Origin: JBKSMP01 sp964582055
Lineage (GTDB): Bacteria; Verrucomicrobiota; Verrucomicrobiia; Opitutales; UBA9783
Assembly (NCBI GenBank): GCA_964582055.1
Contig: CAZOPT010000010.1
Location: forward strand, 1 to 27,116
Direction: 5' to 3'
DNA length: 27,116 nucleotides
In this document: positions 7,404-14,514 of the stretch, piece after piece
Layout of the letters: every line of letters starts with the position of its first letter
How positions within the stretch are numbered: position 1 is the stretch's first letter
The notes under the pieces: generated by a model
Told to the model about the DNA's origin: nothing
What the model saw: the letters and a program-made list of their open reading frames with translations, nothing else
Database searches by the model: none
Translations under genes and position numbers: made by a program

Positions 7404-8424
7404 TAAATGTAGTTTGCTTGTTATTTTTGGCCTTATTTATTCGATTTTTGCATGGGGACACTATATAAACTTGAATGATTTAGCAAAGTCCTTTCATTTA
7501 CAAATAAAACAAGAAAAGGATAAAATACACCTATCCAATTCGCAAAATCATTGGATTTTTCAAGCGAACTCGAAAGAAGTTTTTTTGAATAACACAAAGA
7601 TTTTTTTAACCTATCCTATTCAGAGCAAGCTTGTAGGAAAGAAAAATCCAAAAAAGATAAACTCTATTCAAGCTATTGATAAGGAAAAATTAGTAAGTGT
7701 TTTACAACAACCTAAACCATTTACCATAAAAACCATTGTACTTGATCCTGGGCATGGAGGAAAAGCAGAAGGTGCAATTAACAAAGCGCTCAACCTCAAA
7801 GAAAAAGATTTAAACTTAAAAGTAGCCAAACAGCTTGCACAACAACTTAAAATTTTGGGTTTTACAGTTTATTTAACGAGAGATAGTGATAAAGATTTAT
7901 CACTCAAAGAACGTAGCGAATTTGCTAATAAGATGAATACTGATATCTTATTATCTATTCACCATAATTCATCACCAGCCCAAGCTCCCTGTGGGATAGA
8001 AATTTATACATATTCTTTCGCAGGCCATCCTTCAACTGAACGGAATACTCCTATCGCAAGCGACAAAGCAGTAGCATCCGTAAATGCATACGATAAAGCA
8101 AGTACTTTATTGGCTTTTAATATACAAAAAAATATTATCAAACAAACAAAATTAAATGATAGGGGGGTTCGTAAAGGACGTATGGGAGTTTTGAATGGCT
8201 TAAAATGCCCTGGAGTCCTCATTGAATGCGGTTTCATTAGTAATCAACAAGAGGCAAAAACTTTAGTTCAAGAAAGTTACCACAAAAAACTTATTCAAGG
8301 TATCTGCGATGGAATTCAACAGTGTAATCAAAGTCGTAAATCACCAAGTAAAAGTTTTTCACCAATATTTAAATCATCTACAAAAAAGACTCAAAGTCCT
8401 AAAAAACCTATAAAAAACAAATAA
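7390..8424 (+). CDS. N-acetylmuramoyl-L-alanine amidase (Amidase_3), secreted
   Basis: This zinc amidase cuts the amide bond between MurNAc and L-Ala of peptidoglycan and would act in the periplasm, typically in cell separation or wall turnover. From ATG 7390, 344 residues: a signal peptide (MMRNNKCSLLVIFGLIYSIF then AWG), a region at about 25-85 that resembles a small stalk/substrate-domain fold (YINLNDLAKSF...), and the catalytic domain from about residue 115. Motifs are IVLDPGHGGKAEGA (zinc His at about 122), SLKERSEFAN, DILLSIHHNSS and GVLIECGFISNQQEAK with the catalytic Glu. A Lys/Ser-rich tail ends the protein. The frame has earlier ATGs (7357, 7375, 7384), but GAGGAA at 7377-7382 sits 7 bases before 7390, which also gives the cleanest signal peptide. 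The start overlaps the infC end by 14 bases. Confidence 0.93.
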   Translation: MMRNNKCSLLVIFGLIYSIFAWGHYINLNDLAKSFHLQIKQEKDKIHLSNSQNHWIFQANSKEVFLNNTKIFLTYPIQSKLVGKKNPKKINSIQAIDKEKLVSVLQQPKPFTIKTIVLDPGHGGKAEGAINKALNLKEKDLNLKVAKQLAQQLKILGFTVYLTRDSDKDLSLKERSEFANKMNTDILLSIHHNSSPAQAPCGIEIYTYSFAGHPSTERNTPIASDKAVASVNAYDKASTLLAFNIQKNIIKQTKLNDRGVRKGRMGVLNGLKCPGVLIECGFISNQQEAKTLVQESYHKKLIQGICDGIQQCNQSRKSPSKSFSPIFKSSTKKTQSPKKPIKNK

Positions 8425-8436
8425 GGAGTTCTTGAT

Positions 8437-9216
8437 TTAATCGTTAAAACATCTAAAAAACTTCTGAATGTTTGTTTTAATTTGTTCGCAACATTGTTCG
8501 TAAGAAACATTCTTTATTTCAGCTAATTTTTCTACAACATAACGAACATATTCTGGAGAATTTACTTTGCCACGATACGGAACAGGCGCCAAATAAGGTG
8601 TGTCTGTTTCAGCAAAGATCCTATTCAGTGGTGCTAATTGAGCTGTTTTTAGCGTAAAACCTGGCTTTTTAAAAGTAAGAATTCCAGAATAAGACAAATA
8701 ACCACCTTGTGACAAGATCCATTCTGCTGCAATTTCATCCTCAACAAAACAATGAAACATAACCTTTGAAAGATCGATTTTGGAATAAATAAGAACTTCT
8801 TTTAAAATCGTAAAAGCATCACGACAATGAATAACAACAGGTAAATTTTTTCGTTTTGCCAGTGCAAGTTGCCGTTCAAATACCTTCATTTGTAATTTCA
8901 AGGTTTGCGCATGCTTTATACTAAAAATTCGATTGAAATCGAGCCCTATTTCACCAAGCGCAACCGCACGATCCAAATAGTTTTCTAGGTAATGTAAATC
9001 CTCTTCCCACTGTTCCGTAATTTCCAATGGATGAATCCCATAACAAACTTTTAATTGCGGAAATCGTGATGCCAATTGTGCATAAAATGGCCACTCCTTT
9101 CTGCGAGGTCCTGAAGCAATTACACCACATAAACCTTTTTCAGACAGTGAAGATAGAAATTCAGCTGCTCCATTTTCCCCTAAATGCTCCAAATGACAAT
9201 GCGCGTCTATTAACAT
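8437..9216 (-). CDS. tatD: TatD-family metal-dependent hydrolase/DNase
   Basis: This 259-residue TIM-barrel hydrolase carries all the metal-binding motifs of the family: DAHCHLE at the N-terminus (His 6 and 8), GEIGLDF at about 92, VIHCRDA at about 128, FHCF at about 153, and AETDTPYLAP at about 202. TatD proteins are cytoplasmic 3'-5' exonucleases linked to DNA repair, RNA turnover or D-aminoacyl-tRNA handling. The specific role here is not shown by the sequence. The gene converges with the amidase gene, with only 12 bases between the two stops, so there is no room for a conventional terminator. The nearest gene upstream on this strand lies beyond the oppC end, across a 221-base gap, so tatD probably has its own promoter or depends on readthrough. 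Confidence 0.93.
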   Translation of the reverse strand: MLIDAHCHLEHLGENGAAEFLSSLSEKGLCGVIASGPRRKEWPFYAQLASRFPQLKVCYGIHPLEITEQWEEDLHYLENYLDRAVALGEIGLDFNRIFSIKHAQTLKLQMKVFERQLALAKRKNLPVVIHCRDAFTILKEVLIYSKIDLSKVMFHCFVEDEIAAEWILSQGGYLSYSGILTFKKPGFTLKTAQLAPLNRIFAETDTPYLAPVPYRGKVNSPEYVRYVVEKLAEIKNVSYEQCCEQIKTNIQKFFRCFND

Positions 9217-9268
9217 CTTATTAAAAGTAAATTTTAACCAAATTTATCTAAAAAGAGTCAAGAATAAA

Positions 9269-9296
9269 CCTTTATTTGGAGGGGATACCATAAAGG
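9269..9296. repeat. Inverted repeat between oppC and tatD
   Basis: CCTTTAT (9269-9275) and ATAAAGG (9290-9296) form a perfect 7-bp stem around a 14-base purine-rich loop. No T-run follows on either strand, so it is not a classical terminator. It could be an operator or an RNA stabilising element at the end of the long transcript ending at oppC. Nothing else is seen in 9217-9437. Confidence 0.3.
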
Positions 9297-9437
9297 ATAA
9301 TCTTTTATAAAAATTCTTTCAGTATCATTCAAAAGCACAGACTTTAATAATAAAAACTTACAAAGTTAGTAACGTATTAGCTTTTGATGATATAAAAAAA
9401 CATTTAATTCAAAGGAGACTGAAATGGCTCTTTTGAG

Positions 9438-10259
9438 TTATTTAACACCCCATTTATCTCTTAAGCAATCACCTAAAAAATTAAGGGAAAATAAAGTTAA
9501 TGAAAAGAATAAACAGGGAAACAAAAGCAACCAAGGACATGTTTCCATTTGCCGGGCTCCTTCTAAAATAAGGACACCCCAAGAACTCATAGGCGGTTGC
9601 ACTCCAAGACCTAAAAAACTCACAAATGCCTCTTCCAATATAATATTAGGCAACAGCAAAGTCCCATATACCAATAAAATACTAACCAAATTAGGAAAAA
9701 TGTGTTTGCACCAAATACCAAAAGTAGATTGTCCCATACTTTGTGAACATTGCACAAATGTACTTAGCTTTAAATTCATAACTTGAGCACGCACCATTCG
9801 AGCCATCGTTAACCACTTAAAACAGCCCATTGTTAAAATAAGTAAAAGCAAATTCCGGCCTCCCAACGACATCACCAAAATAATTAAAAGCGTAAAAGGC
9901 AACGGGTAGAGAATATCGATGATACGCATCATAACACGATCTGTATTACCGCCAATAAGACCCGCTAAGCTCCCATAAATAAGCCCTATAATAATAGCTA
10001 TTGCACTCGCTAAAGAACCAATAATAATAGAAATACGCCCACCATACAATAAGCGCGCCAACAAATCCCTTCCAAGAGCATCTGTTCCAAAAATATGCTC
10101 CCCAGAAGGCGCTTGTGCCCCTAAAAGGAGATTTTGCATTCTGTAACCTTGATGATAAAAAAAAGGCCCCACAAAACAAATGATACCAATAAACAACAAA
10201 AGCCCCAGATGAAAATAAAGCCAAGAATTTTTCCTTAAATCTTTAACAAAATATCTCAT
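9438..10259 (-). CDS. oppC: Oligopeptide/dipeptide ABC transporter permease, OppC/DppC type
   Basis: This inner-membrane permease subunit has 273 residues. It has an N-terminal membrane segment (LYFHLGLLLFIGIICFVGPF), then the family hallmark HIFGTDALGRDLLARLLYGG followed by RISIIIG, and several membrane helices. A cytoplasmic EAA-like loop (FVQCSQSMGQSTFGIWCKHI then FPN) contacts the ATPase. FLGLGVQPPMSSWGVLI near the C-terminus is characteristic of OppC. It should pair with the OppB-like protein just upstream, which overlaps it by 4 bases (ATGA). The EAA loop is less well conserved than usual (CSQSMGQS in place of AARALGAS). No ATPase or solute-binding protein gene is seen here, so the partners must lie elsewhere. 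The downstream side is followed by a 221-base gap. Confidence 0.92.
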   Translation of the reverse strand: MRYFVKDLRKNSWLYFHLGLLLFIGIICFVGPFFYHQGYRMQNLLLGAQAPSGEHIFGTDALGRDLLARLLYGGRISIIIGSLASAIAIIIGLIYGSLAGLIGGNTDRVMMRIIDILYPLPFTLLIILVMSLGGRNLLLLILTMGCFKWLTMARMVRAQVMNLKLSTFVQCSQSMGQSTFGIWCKHIFPNLVSILLVYGTLLLPNIILEEAFVSFLGLGVQPPMSSWGVLILEGARQMETCPWLLLFPCLFFSLTLFSLNFLGDCLRDKWGVK

Positions 10260-11176
10260 TTATTCATCCTTTGCTTGGGATTACAGTAAAATAAACAAAT
10301 ATCTACTAGCAAATTAAAAAGAAGAATAAGTACAGCAAAATAAAGTACAGTTCCTAAAAGTAAGGCAACATCACGTTGTCCTATCGCTGAAATGAATAAA
10401 GAACCCGCACCTGGAATTTGAAAAAGTGATTCAATAACCAACGAACCACTCATAATAGCTGCTGCTGCGGGTCCTAAGTAAGTCAATACAGGTCCAAGCG
10501 CATTTTTTAAAACATGGCATAGTAAAAGCCTAACTTCTCCTACCCCTTTAGCACGAGCCGTTCGAATAAAATCTTGTGCAAGCGCATCTAAACAAGCTGT
10601 ACGTGTTAATCGAGCAATATAACCTGAATACATACAGGTTAAGGTAAGTGAAGGTAAAATACGATCGCTCCAATGATCCCATCCAACGGCTTGAAACAAT
10701 TCCCATTTTAAAGCAAAAATCCACAAAAGAATTGGTCCTAAAACAAATGTAGGTAAACTTAGCCCCAACAAACATCCACTCATCACAAATCTATCTATCC
10801 ACGAATTATGAAAAGCTGCAGCCAATAAACCACAACTTCCTCCAAACATCACAGCAATTAAAATAGCCCAAAAACCTAATTCAATACTAACGGGTATATG
10901 TTCTCTTAACAACTGGTTAACAGAATAACCAGGATACCGCATAGATGGTCCAAATTCACCTTGCAACAAATGTAAACAATAATTGGCATATTGCTTACCT
11001 AATGGCATATCATAACCATAAAATTTTGCTAGTGCCTCCTCAGTCTCTTTTGCCAAGCTATGCTCATGATCAAACGGTCCCCCTGGCACAAAACGTACCA
11101 AAAAAAATGTAAGCGTCATTAAGCAAAAAAGTACAACTAGAGCATCTAAAAACCGTTTGCTACATAAACTAAACAT
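10256..11176 (-). CDS. oppB: Oligopeptide/dipeptide ABC transporter permease, OppB/DppB type
   Basis: This inner-membrane permease has 306 residues. The N-terminus is typical of OppB: a first helix (DALVVLFCLMTLTFFLVRFV) followed by PGGPFD, then YGYDMPLGKQYANY and LLQGEFGPSMRYPGYSVNQL. The cytoplasmic loop DFIRTARAKGVGEVRLLLCH is a clear EAA motif, and ESLFQIPGAGSLFISAIGQR is the conserved late OppB segment. Family role: with OppC it forms the channel for peptide or nickel uptake. The gene lies 23 bases downstream of a lipoprotein gene and overlaps oppC by 4 bases. The ATG is preceded by ATTTTTATAA with no ribosome-binding site, like several other starts in this window. Its position behind a secretion-type gene set rather than an oppA gene is unusual. 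Confidence 0.93.
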   Translation of the reverse strand: MFSLCSKRFLDALVVLFCLMTLTFFLVRFVPGGPFDHEHSLAKETEEALAKFYGYDMPLGKQYANYCLHLLQGEFGPSMRYPGYSVNQLLREHIPVSIELGFWAILIAVMFGGSCGLLAAAFHNSWIDRFVMSGCLLGLSLPTFVLGPILLWIFALKWELFQAVGWDHWSDRILPSLTLTCMYSGYIARLTRTACLDALAQDFIRTARAKGVGEVRLLLCHVLKNALGPVLTYLGPAAAAIMSGSLVIESLFQIPGAGSLFISAIGQRDVALLLGTVLYFAVLILLFNLLVDICLFYCNPKQRMNK

Positions 11177-11199
11177 TTATAAAAATAATACCGGAATCA

Positions 11200-11655
11200 T
11201 CAATAATTAGCTTTATTTTGACCTTGCAATTCAAATTCGATACGCTCTTGTTCAAGCTTCTTTTCTTCTAATTCGAGACGTTTTCTTTCCAATTCCAAAC
11301 GTTTTTGTTCCAATTCTTGCTTGCGAAAATCAATTTTTTCTTGTTCTAACTGGTAATGTTCTTGCCGTATTTCATTACGAAGATTCTTTTGATGCGAAGA
11401 TTCATAAGTAGAAGTTGAAGTATAAGCAGGTTCTTCATACGTTGATTCTTCTTTGTTTACAGCACTTCCGGCTGCTCCACCAACAATACCTCCTAAAAGT
11501 CCACCTGCGATTGCTCCACCTGTACCACCATCAATAGCATAACCAATACTCGCTCCTACTGCCGATCCAATACCACAACCAGTAAGCCCTGATTCAGTTT
11601 TTGTACAACCTGCAAGCGACAAAGCTATTAACACAATGAATTTAAAATAGTTCAT
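11200..11655 (-). CDS. Glycine-zipper lipoprotein with C-terminal coiled coil
   Basis: This 151-residue protein starts with a lipoprotein signal, MNYFKFIVLIALSLAGC, with the lipobox LAGC and the acylated Cys at residue 17. Residue +2 is Thr, so sorting to the outer membrane is expected under the usual rule. Residues about 26-66 are a glycine-zipper region (GSAVGASIGYAIDGG, GGAIAGGLLGGIVGGAAGSAV) that can insert into or associate with membrane. A Ser/Thr/Tyr/Glu linker follows. Residues about 88-145 are a highly charged coiled coil with a repeated pattern (QEL-EQKRLELERKRLELEEKKLE). Similar glycine-zipper lipoproteins (SlyB/Rcs-like or OmpA-associated) are common in Gram-negative envelopes, but I cannot name this one. 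It sits 36 bases after the second GspB-like gene and may work with that module. Confidence 0.85.
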   Translation of the reverse strand: MNYFKFIVLIALSLAGCTKTESGLTGCGIGSAVGASIGYAIDGGTGGAIAGGLLGGIVGGAAGSAVNKEESTYEEPAYTSTSTYESSHQKNLRNEIRQEHYQLEQEKIDFRKQELEQKRLELERKRLELEEKKLEQERIEFELQGQNKANY

Positions 11656-11691
11656 GCTATTTATGAAATCGGTTTAAAATTTTGCGTCAAT

Positions 11692-12336
11692 TTAATAATT
11701 GATAAAATATAAAACCCCATTTGCATCATAAAAAAAGAGTTTTTTAGCTACAGGATCGATATCGCTCCAAACAAGATTTAATTCAGGTGCAACCACTTCA
11801 TTCAAATGAAATATTTTTCCATTAACTACAATACAACTCTCAAAATCTTTATATGCAACACCTTGTATGTGTTGTTGATGCAGCCAAGACCTAATTTGTT
11901 GTGCAATTGCCTCAGATGTTTCTTTTGGAACTTTTTCGTCCGAATCTTCTGTTTTGTCTATCAAGTCAGGTGCAGTTTCTGGAGCAATTTTTAAGAAAGC
12001 TTGCTGTTGATTGGCACTATAATTGGCAACTTCAGTCGTTATTGAATCTACATCTAAATTAAGTTGTATGGTTTCTCTTTCTGTTTTTTGTGGCAAATAT
12101 TCTTGTGTAACAACTTGTGGTTTTAATGGCCATGAAAATCTTTCTTTTAAGGTATAAACGGCAACAATTAAAACAAAACAAATACTTAAAATGCTTTTTA
12201 ACTTCCAAGTACGTTTTTCGATAAAGTCAGGAATAGGAACCCCCCACGTATCCATAGAGTCAATAGGTGGAAGGTTTTTCAAAGGATTACCCTTAATTCT
12301 GGGCGATTTTTTTTCTGTATTCTTGCTTATATTCAT
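11692..12336 (-). CDS. GspB-like bitopic membrane protein, second copy
   Basis: This protein has one membrane segment near its N-terminus (WKLKSILSICFVLIVAVYTL), a long polar periplasmic region and a small C-terminal domain: IRSWLHQQHIQGVAY, then VVNGKIFHLNEVV, LNLVWSDID and KKLFFYDANGVLYF. That domain aligns with the end of the preceding gene product and resembles the C-terminal domain of GspB/ExeB, the partner of ExeA in assembling the type II secretin. The start is uncertain. ATG 12336 (given here) overlaps the preceding gene by 44 bases without a ribosome-binding site. A TTG at 12282 just after that gene's stop has AAGGG 7 bases upstream and would remove 18 residues. An ATG at 12369 gives a longer but less likely form. 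Confidence 0.75.
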   Translation of the reverse strand: MNISKNTEKKSPRIKGNPLKNLPPIDSMDTWGVPIPDFIEKRTWKLKSILSICFVLIVAVYTLKERFSWPLKPQVVTQEYLPQKTERETIQLNLDVDSITTEVANYSANQQQAFLKIAPETAPDLIDKTEDSDEKVPKETSEAIAQQIRSWLHQQHIQGVAYKDFESCIVVNGKIFHLNEVVAPELNLVWSDIDPVAKKLFFYDANGVLYFINY

Positions 12337-13177
12337 CGTAAAAAATAAGTTCGTTATGTTGGACTCCAATCCAGGTTAAACGTGGTTTCATAGAAACAAG
12401 AGTGTTGGGATGATAAATATGACCGTTAGCTTTTAAACGAGACTGAGAGCCTTCTTCGCGCACACTTTCTATTTGCATATGATTCAAAAGTTTATGAATG
12501 CCTTCTAAATGCTGTTGTTGGGCTTCTGTTAGCCTAGGTGCAGTAATAACTAAATCATCTTGTTCGTTATAATCCTCTTGAAATAGTTTTTCTTGAGGTA
12601 TTTGAACAGAACTAACAACGGGAATTGCATCTTTTAATCTAATAGCTTTTAAAGTAGGTTTGAGCGGTGCTTTTTTATGAACAATATGCGGCCTTTTTAT
12701 TTTTTTTACCTTCTGAGCAATTTGCGTACAATTTTCTAAGTAAGGATCTAAATACTTTGAAATAAATGATCCCAATGAAGGTACAAATTCTGGAAAATCT
12801 TTAATGTATAAACTTGCACCTTGTTCATAAAGATTTTTGTAAGTACTTGGGGATTCTACTGAACTTGTTAACTCTTCATAACTATCTGCAAGATCTAAAG
12901 GTGTTTCTGATATTACTTGCAAAGGCGTTACTGCTATTTTTATACCAGAAGCAACAGGAAGATTTACCTCTGGAGTTTGTTGTACGGTTTTCTTTTTCAA
13001 TCCTAAAAAGTAAATTCCACAAATTCCCGTTATTACCCATACTAATATTTTCAAGAAAATACGGTATTTTTTTTTTGATTTTCGTCCAGATGATGAAATA
13101 ATCTTTGCTGCAGATTCAGGCATTACAAAGGTATTTTGCGATTGAGTAGCTTTCAATCTTTTTATGAGTTGACTCAT
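12293..13177 (-). CDS. GspB-like bitopic membrane protein, first copy
   Basis: This 294-residue protein has a basic cytoplasmic N-terminus (MSQLIKRLKATQSQN), a membrane segment at about 42-60 (RIFLKILVWVITGICGIYFL), a long periplasmic region rich in Pro, Lys and Ser, and a C-terminal domain from about residue 215 (LTEAQQQHLEGIHKLLNHMQ, then LKANGHIYHPNTLV, LTWIGV and NELIFYDEYKQEY). The architecture and the terminal NGxxxHxNxxV...F-Y-D pattern match the GspB/ExeB family, which bridges the inner-membrane ATPase ExeA and the periplasm for secretin assembly. That is a family inference, and primary similarity is weak. Its ATG overlaps the ATPase stop (ATGA), with GAAAGG about 8 bases upstream, so the two are translationally coupled. 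Confidence 0.78.
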   Translation of the reverse strand: MSQLIKRLKATQSQNTFVMPESAAKIISSSGRKSKKKYRIFLKILVWVITGICGIYFLGLKKKTVQQTPEVNLPVASGIKIAVTPLQVISETPLDLADSYEELTSSVESPSTYKNLYEQGASLYIKDFPEFVPSLGSFISKYLDPYLENCTQIAQKVKKIKRPHIVHKKAPLKPTLKAIRLKDAIPVVSSVQIPQEKLFQEDYNEQDDLVITAPRLTEAQQQHLEGIHKLLNHMQIESVREEGSQSRLKANGHIYHPNTLVSMKPRLTWIGVQHNELIFYDEYKQEYRKKIAQN

Positions 13178-13992
13178 AAGGTTAGCCTTTCGATATCTTG
13201 AATTGCTTGACGAACATCTTTCGATTCTACTTTCCGAGAAAGACGCGCATAAGCAGCCATAAGTGCTTTATCACAAATATTATTGATGATACGTGGAATA
13301 CCTTTGGTGTACTTAAAAATTTTACGAAAAGCACTATAACTTATTTGTGGCAAACCGGGTTGCTGGCAAACAAGGTTTAAACGATGATTAATATACTGCT
13401 GAGTTTCTTTGGCTGAAAGTGCATGCAGTTCATCGTAAACCAAAATTCGTTGTTTTAACTGCCTCAAATGCGGCTGATTGAGTTTTGCTTTAAATTCTGT
13501 TTGTCCAATAAGCAAAATTTGTAATAACTTTTTTTTATCGGTCTCTAAATTAGATAATAAACGTATCGATTCTAGAAGTTCGAATGACAGGTTTTGGGCC
13601 TCGTCAATGATAAGAACAATTTCTTTACCTCGATTAATTTTTCCCAATAAATACTCGTTTAAAACTTCTAAATGATCCGTTTCAGGCAGTTTTGCAGCAG
13701 GCATACCAATTTCTTTCAAAATACTTCGAATAAGTTGTTCTTGACTAATATTAGATGAATAAAGCCAAGCCGTTTCGAAAATTTTTTCATCTAAAGACTG
13801 CAAAAGCGTTCTACAAAGCAATGTTTTTCCGCAGCCGACTTCACCTACAATCACCAGAAAGCCTTTAGATTGCTCAATTCCGTATTTCAACAAAGTAAGC
13901 GCTCGGTTATGCCCATGACTTGAAAATAAAAAACGTGGGTCTGGCGTAATATTAAATGGACTTTCCGAAAAACCAAAAAATTGCTTATACAT
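13174..13992 (-). CDS. ExeA/GspA-like AAA ATPase
   Basis: This 272-residue ATPase starts MYKQFFGFSESPFNITPDPR, followed by FLFSS, the signature opening of ExeA/GspA proteins. Walker A is GEVGCGKT (50-57) and Walker B is VLIIDEAQ (126-133). The later LLIGQTEFKAKL, LKQRI and GIPRIINNICDKALMAAY are standard for the family. Known ExeA proteins work with ExeB to help build the type II secretin through the peptidoglycan layer. Here the protein ends after the AAA domain, so the membrane segment and peptidoglycan-binding part of classical ExeA are missing. It would need the two GspB-like proteins for membrane contact. It is the first gene of a six-gene run on the minus strand. A perfect TATAAT lies 15 bases before the ATG and no ribosome-binding site is visible. 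Confidence 0.92.
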   Translation of the reverse strand: MYKQFFGFSESPFNITPDPRFLFSSHGHNRALTLLKYGIEQSKGFLVIVGEVGCGKTLLCRTLLQSLDEKIFETAWLYSSNISQEQLIRSILKEIGMPAAKLPETDHLEVLNEYLLGKINRGKEIVLIIDEAQNLSFELLESIRLLSNLETDKKKLLQILLIGQTEFKAKLNQPHLRQLKQRILVYDELHALSAKETQQYINHRLNLVCQQPGLPQISYSAFRKIFKYTKGIPRIINNICDKALMAAYARLSRKVESKDVRQAIQDIERLTL

Positions 13993-14007
13993 AGTAAAGA
14001 CTGCTTT

Positions 14008-14013
14008 ATTATA
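14008..14013 (-). promoter_or_regulatory. -10 element upstream of the ExeA-like gene
   Basis: A perfect TATAAT lies on the minus strand (14008-14013), with no recognisable -35 at normal spacing. Transcription would start near 14001, leaving a leader of only about 8 bases before the ATG at 13992. This fits the lack of a ribosome-binding site, but perfect hexamers are common by chance in AT-rich DNA. Confidence 0.35.
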
Positions 14014-14035
14014 CTTTAACTTTGACTTTTAAGTT

Positions 14036-14065
14036 TTGCAATGAAAAATAGTAATTTTGTACAAT
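14036..14065 (+). promoter_or_regulatory. Candidate promoter of the FtsB-like gene
   Basis: TTGCAA (14036-14041) and TACAAT (14060-14065) are 18 bases apart on the plus strand. The start codon at 14085 is 20 bases downstream. Together with the TATAAT on the other strand this would make 13993-14084 a divergent promoter region. Confidence 0.4.
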
Positions 14066-14084
14066 AATTTTCTATTTTTTAAGT

Positions 14085-14414
14085 ATGCAGCTAAAATTTT
14101 ACATAAAAACAACAAGTGTAATTGTCTTAGCTCTAGCTATTTATTACTTTTGGGGGAAACCTTTTCGCAATTCTTATCATAATTATCAAAATTGGAAAAT
14201 TAAAAACATTCAACTTCAAGAAACCATCGAATGTATTCGTAAACAAGTAATCGTAAAAAAATATTTTATTCGAAAATTAATGACAGATGCAGTTTTTCGA
14301 GAACGTTTTATACGAGAAAAAAACGGTTTTTTACAGCCTAATGAGCGCATCATCTTCTTTAAAACACGCGAATCGGTTGAGTTGGAAAACGAAAAAACTT
14401 TGCAAAACTTGTAA
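14085..14414 (+). CDS. FtsB/DivIC-type septum formation initiator
   Basis: This 109-residue protein has one N-terminal membrane helix (FYIKTTSVIVLALAIYYFWG), a coiled-coil stretch at about 35-65 (NYQNWKIKNIQLQETIECIR, then KQ) and the conserved end FRERFIREKNGFLQPNERII followed by FF. This matches the 'ARExLGxxxPGExxF' pattern of FtsB/DivIC. Such proteins form the FtsQ-FtsL-FtsB complex at the division site, with the coiled coil in the periplasm. Family assignment comes from the layout and the end motif; FtsB and DivIC are hard to tell apart. The charged tail after that motif is slightly longer than usual. The gene is 100 bases upstream of rpsB. Confidence 0.82.
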   Translation: MQLKFYIKTTSVIVLALAIYYFWGKPFRNSYHNYQNWKIKNIQLQETIECIRKQVIVKKYFIRKLMTDAVFRERFIREKNGFLQPNERIIFFKTRESVELENEKTLQNL

Positions 14415-14514
14415 GATTTGCTTGCTATTATGTGTAAAATAGTATCAACTTTTAGTTGAGTTTATTAACCCTTAACCCATTATCCTAGATTCGAGAAGAA
14501 TACGGAGATTTTTT

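Noticed and set aside
9424..9786. 120-codon plus-strand ORF with a good ribosome-binding site (AAGGAGACTGAA)
   Set aside because: Nearly all of it is antisense to oppC, whose protein motifs are unambiguous. The translated product is not protein-like.
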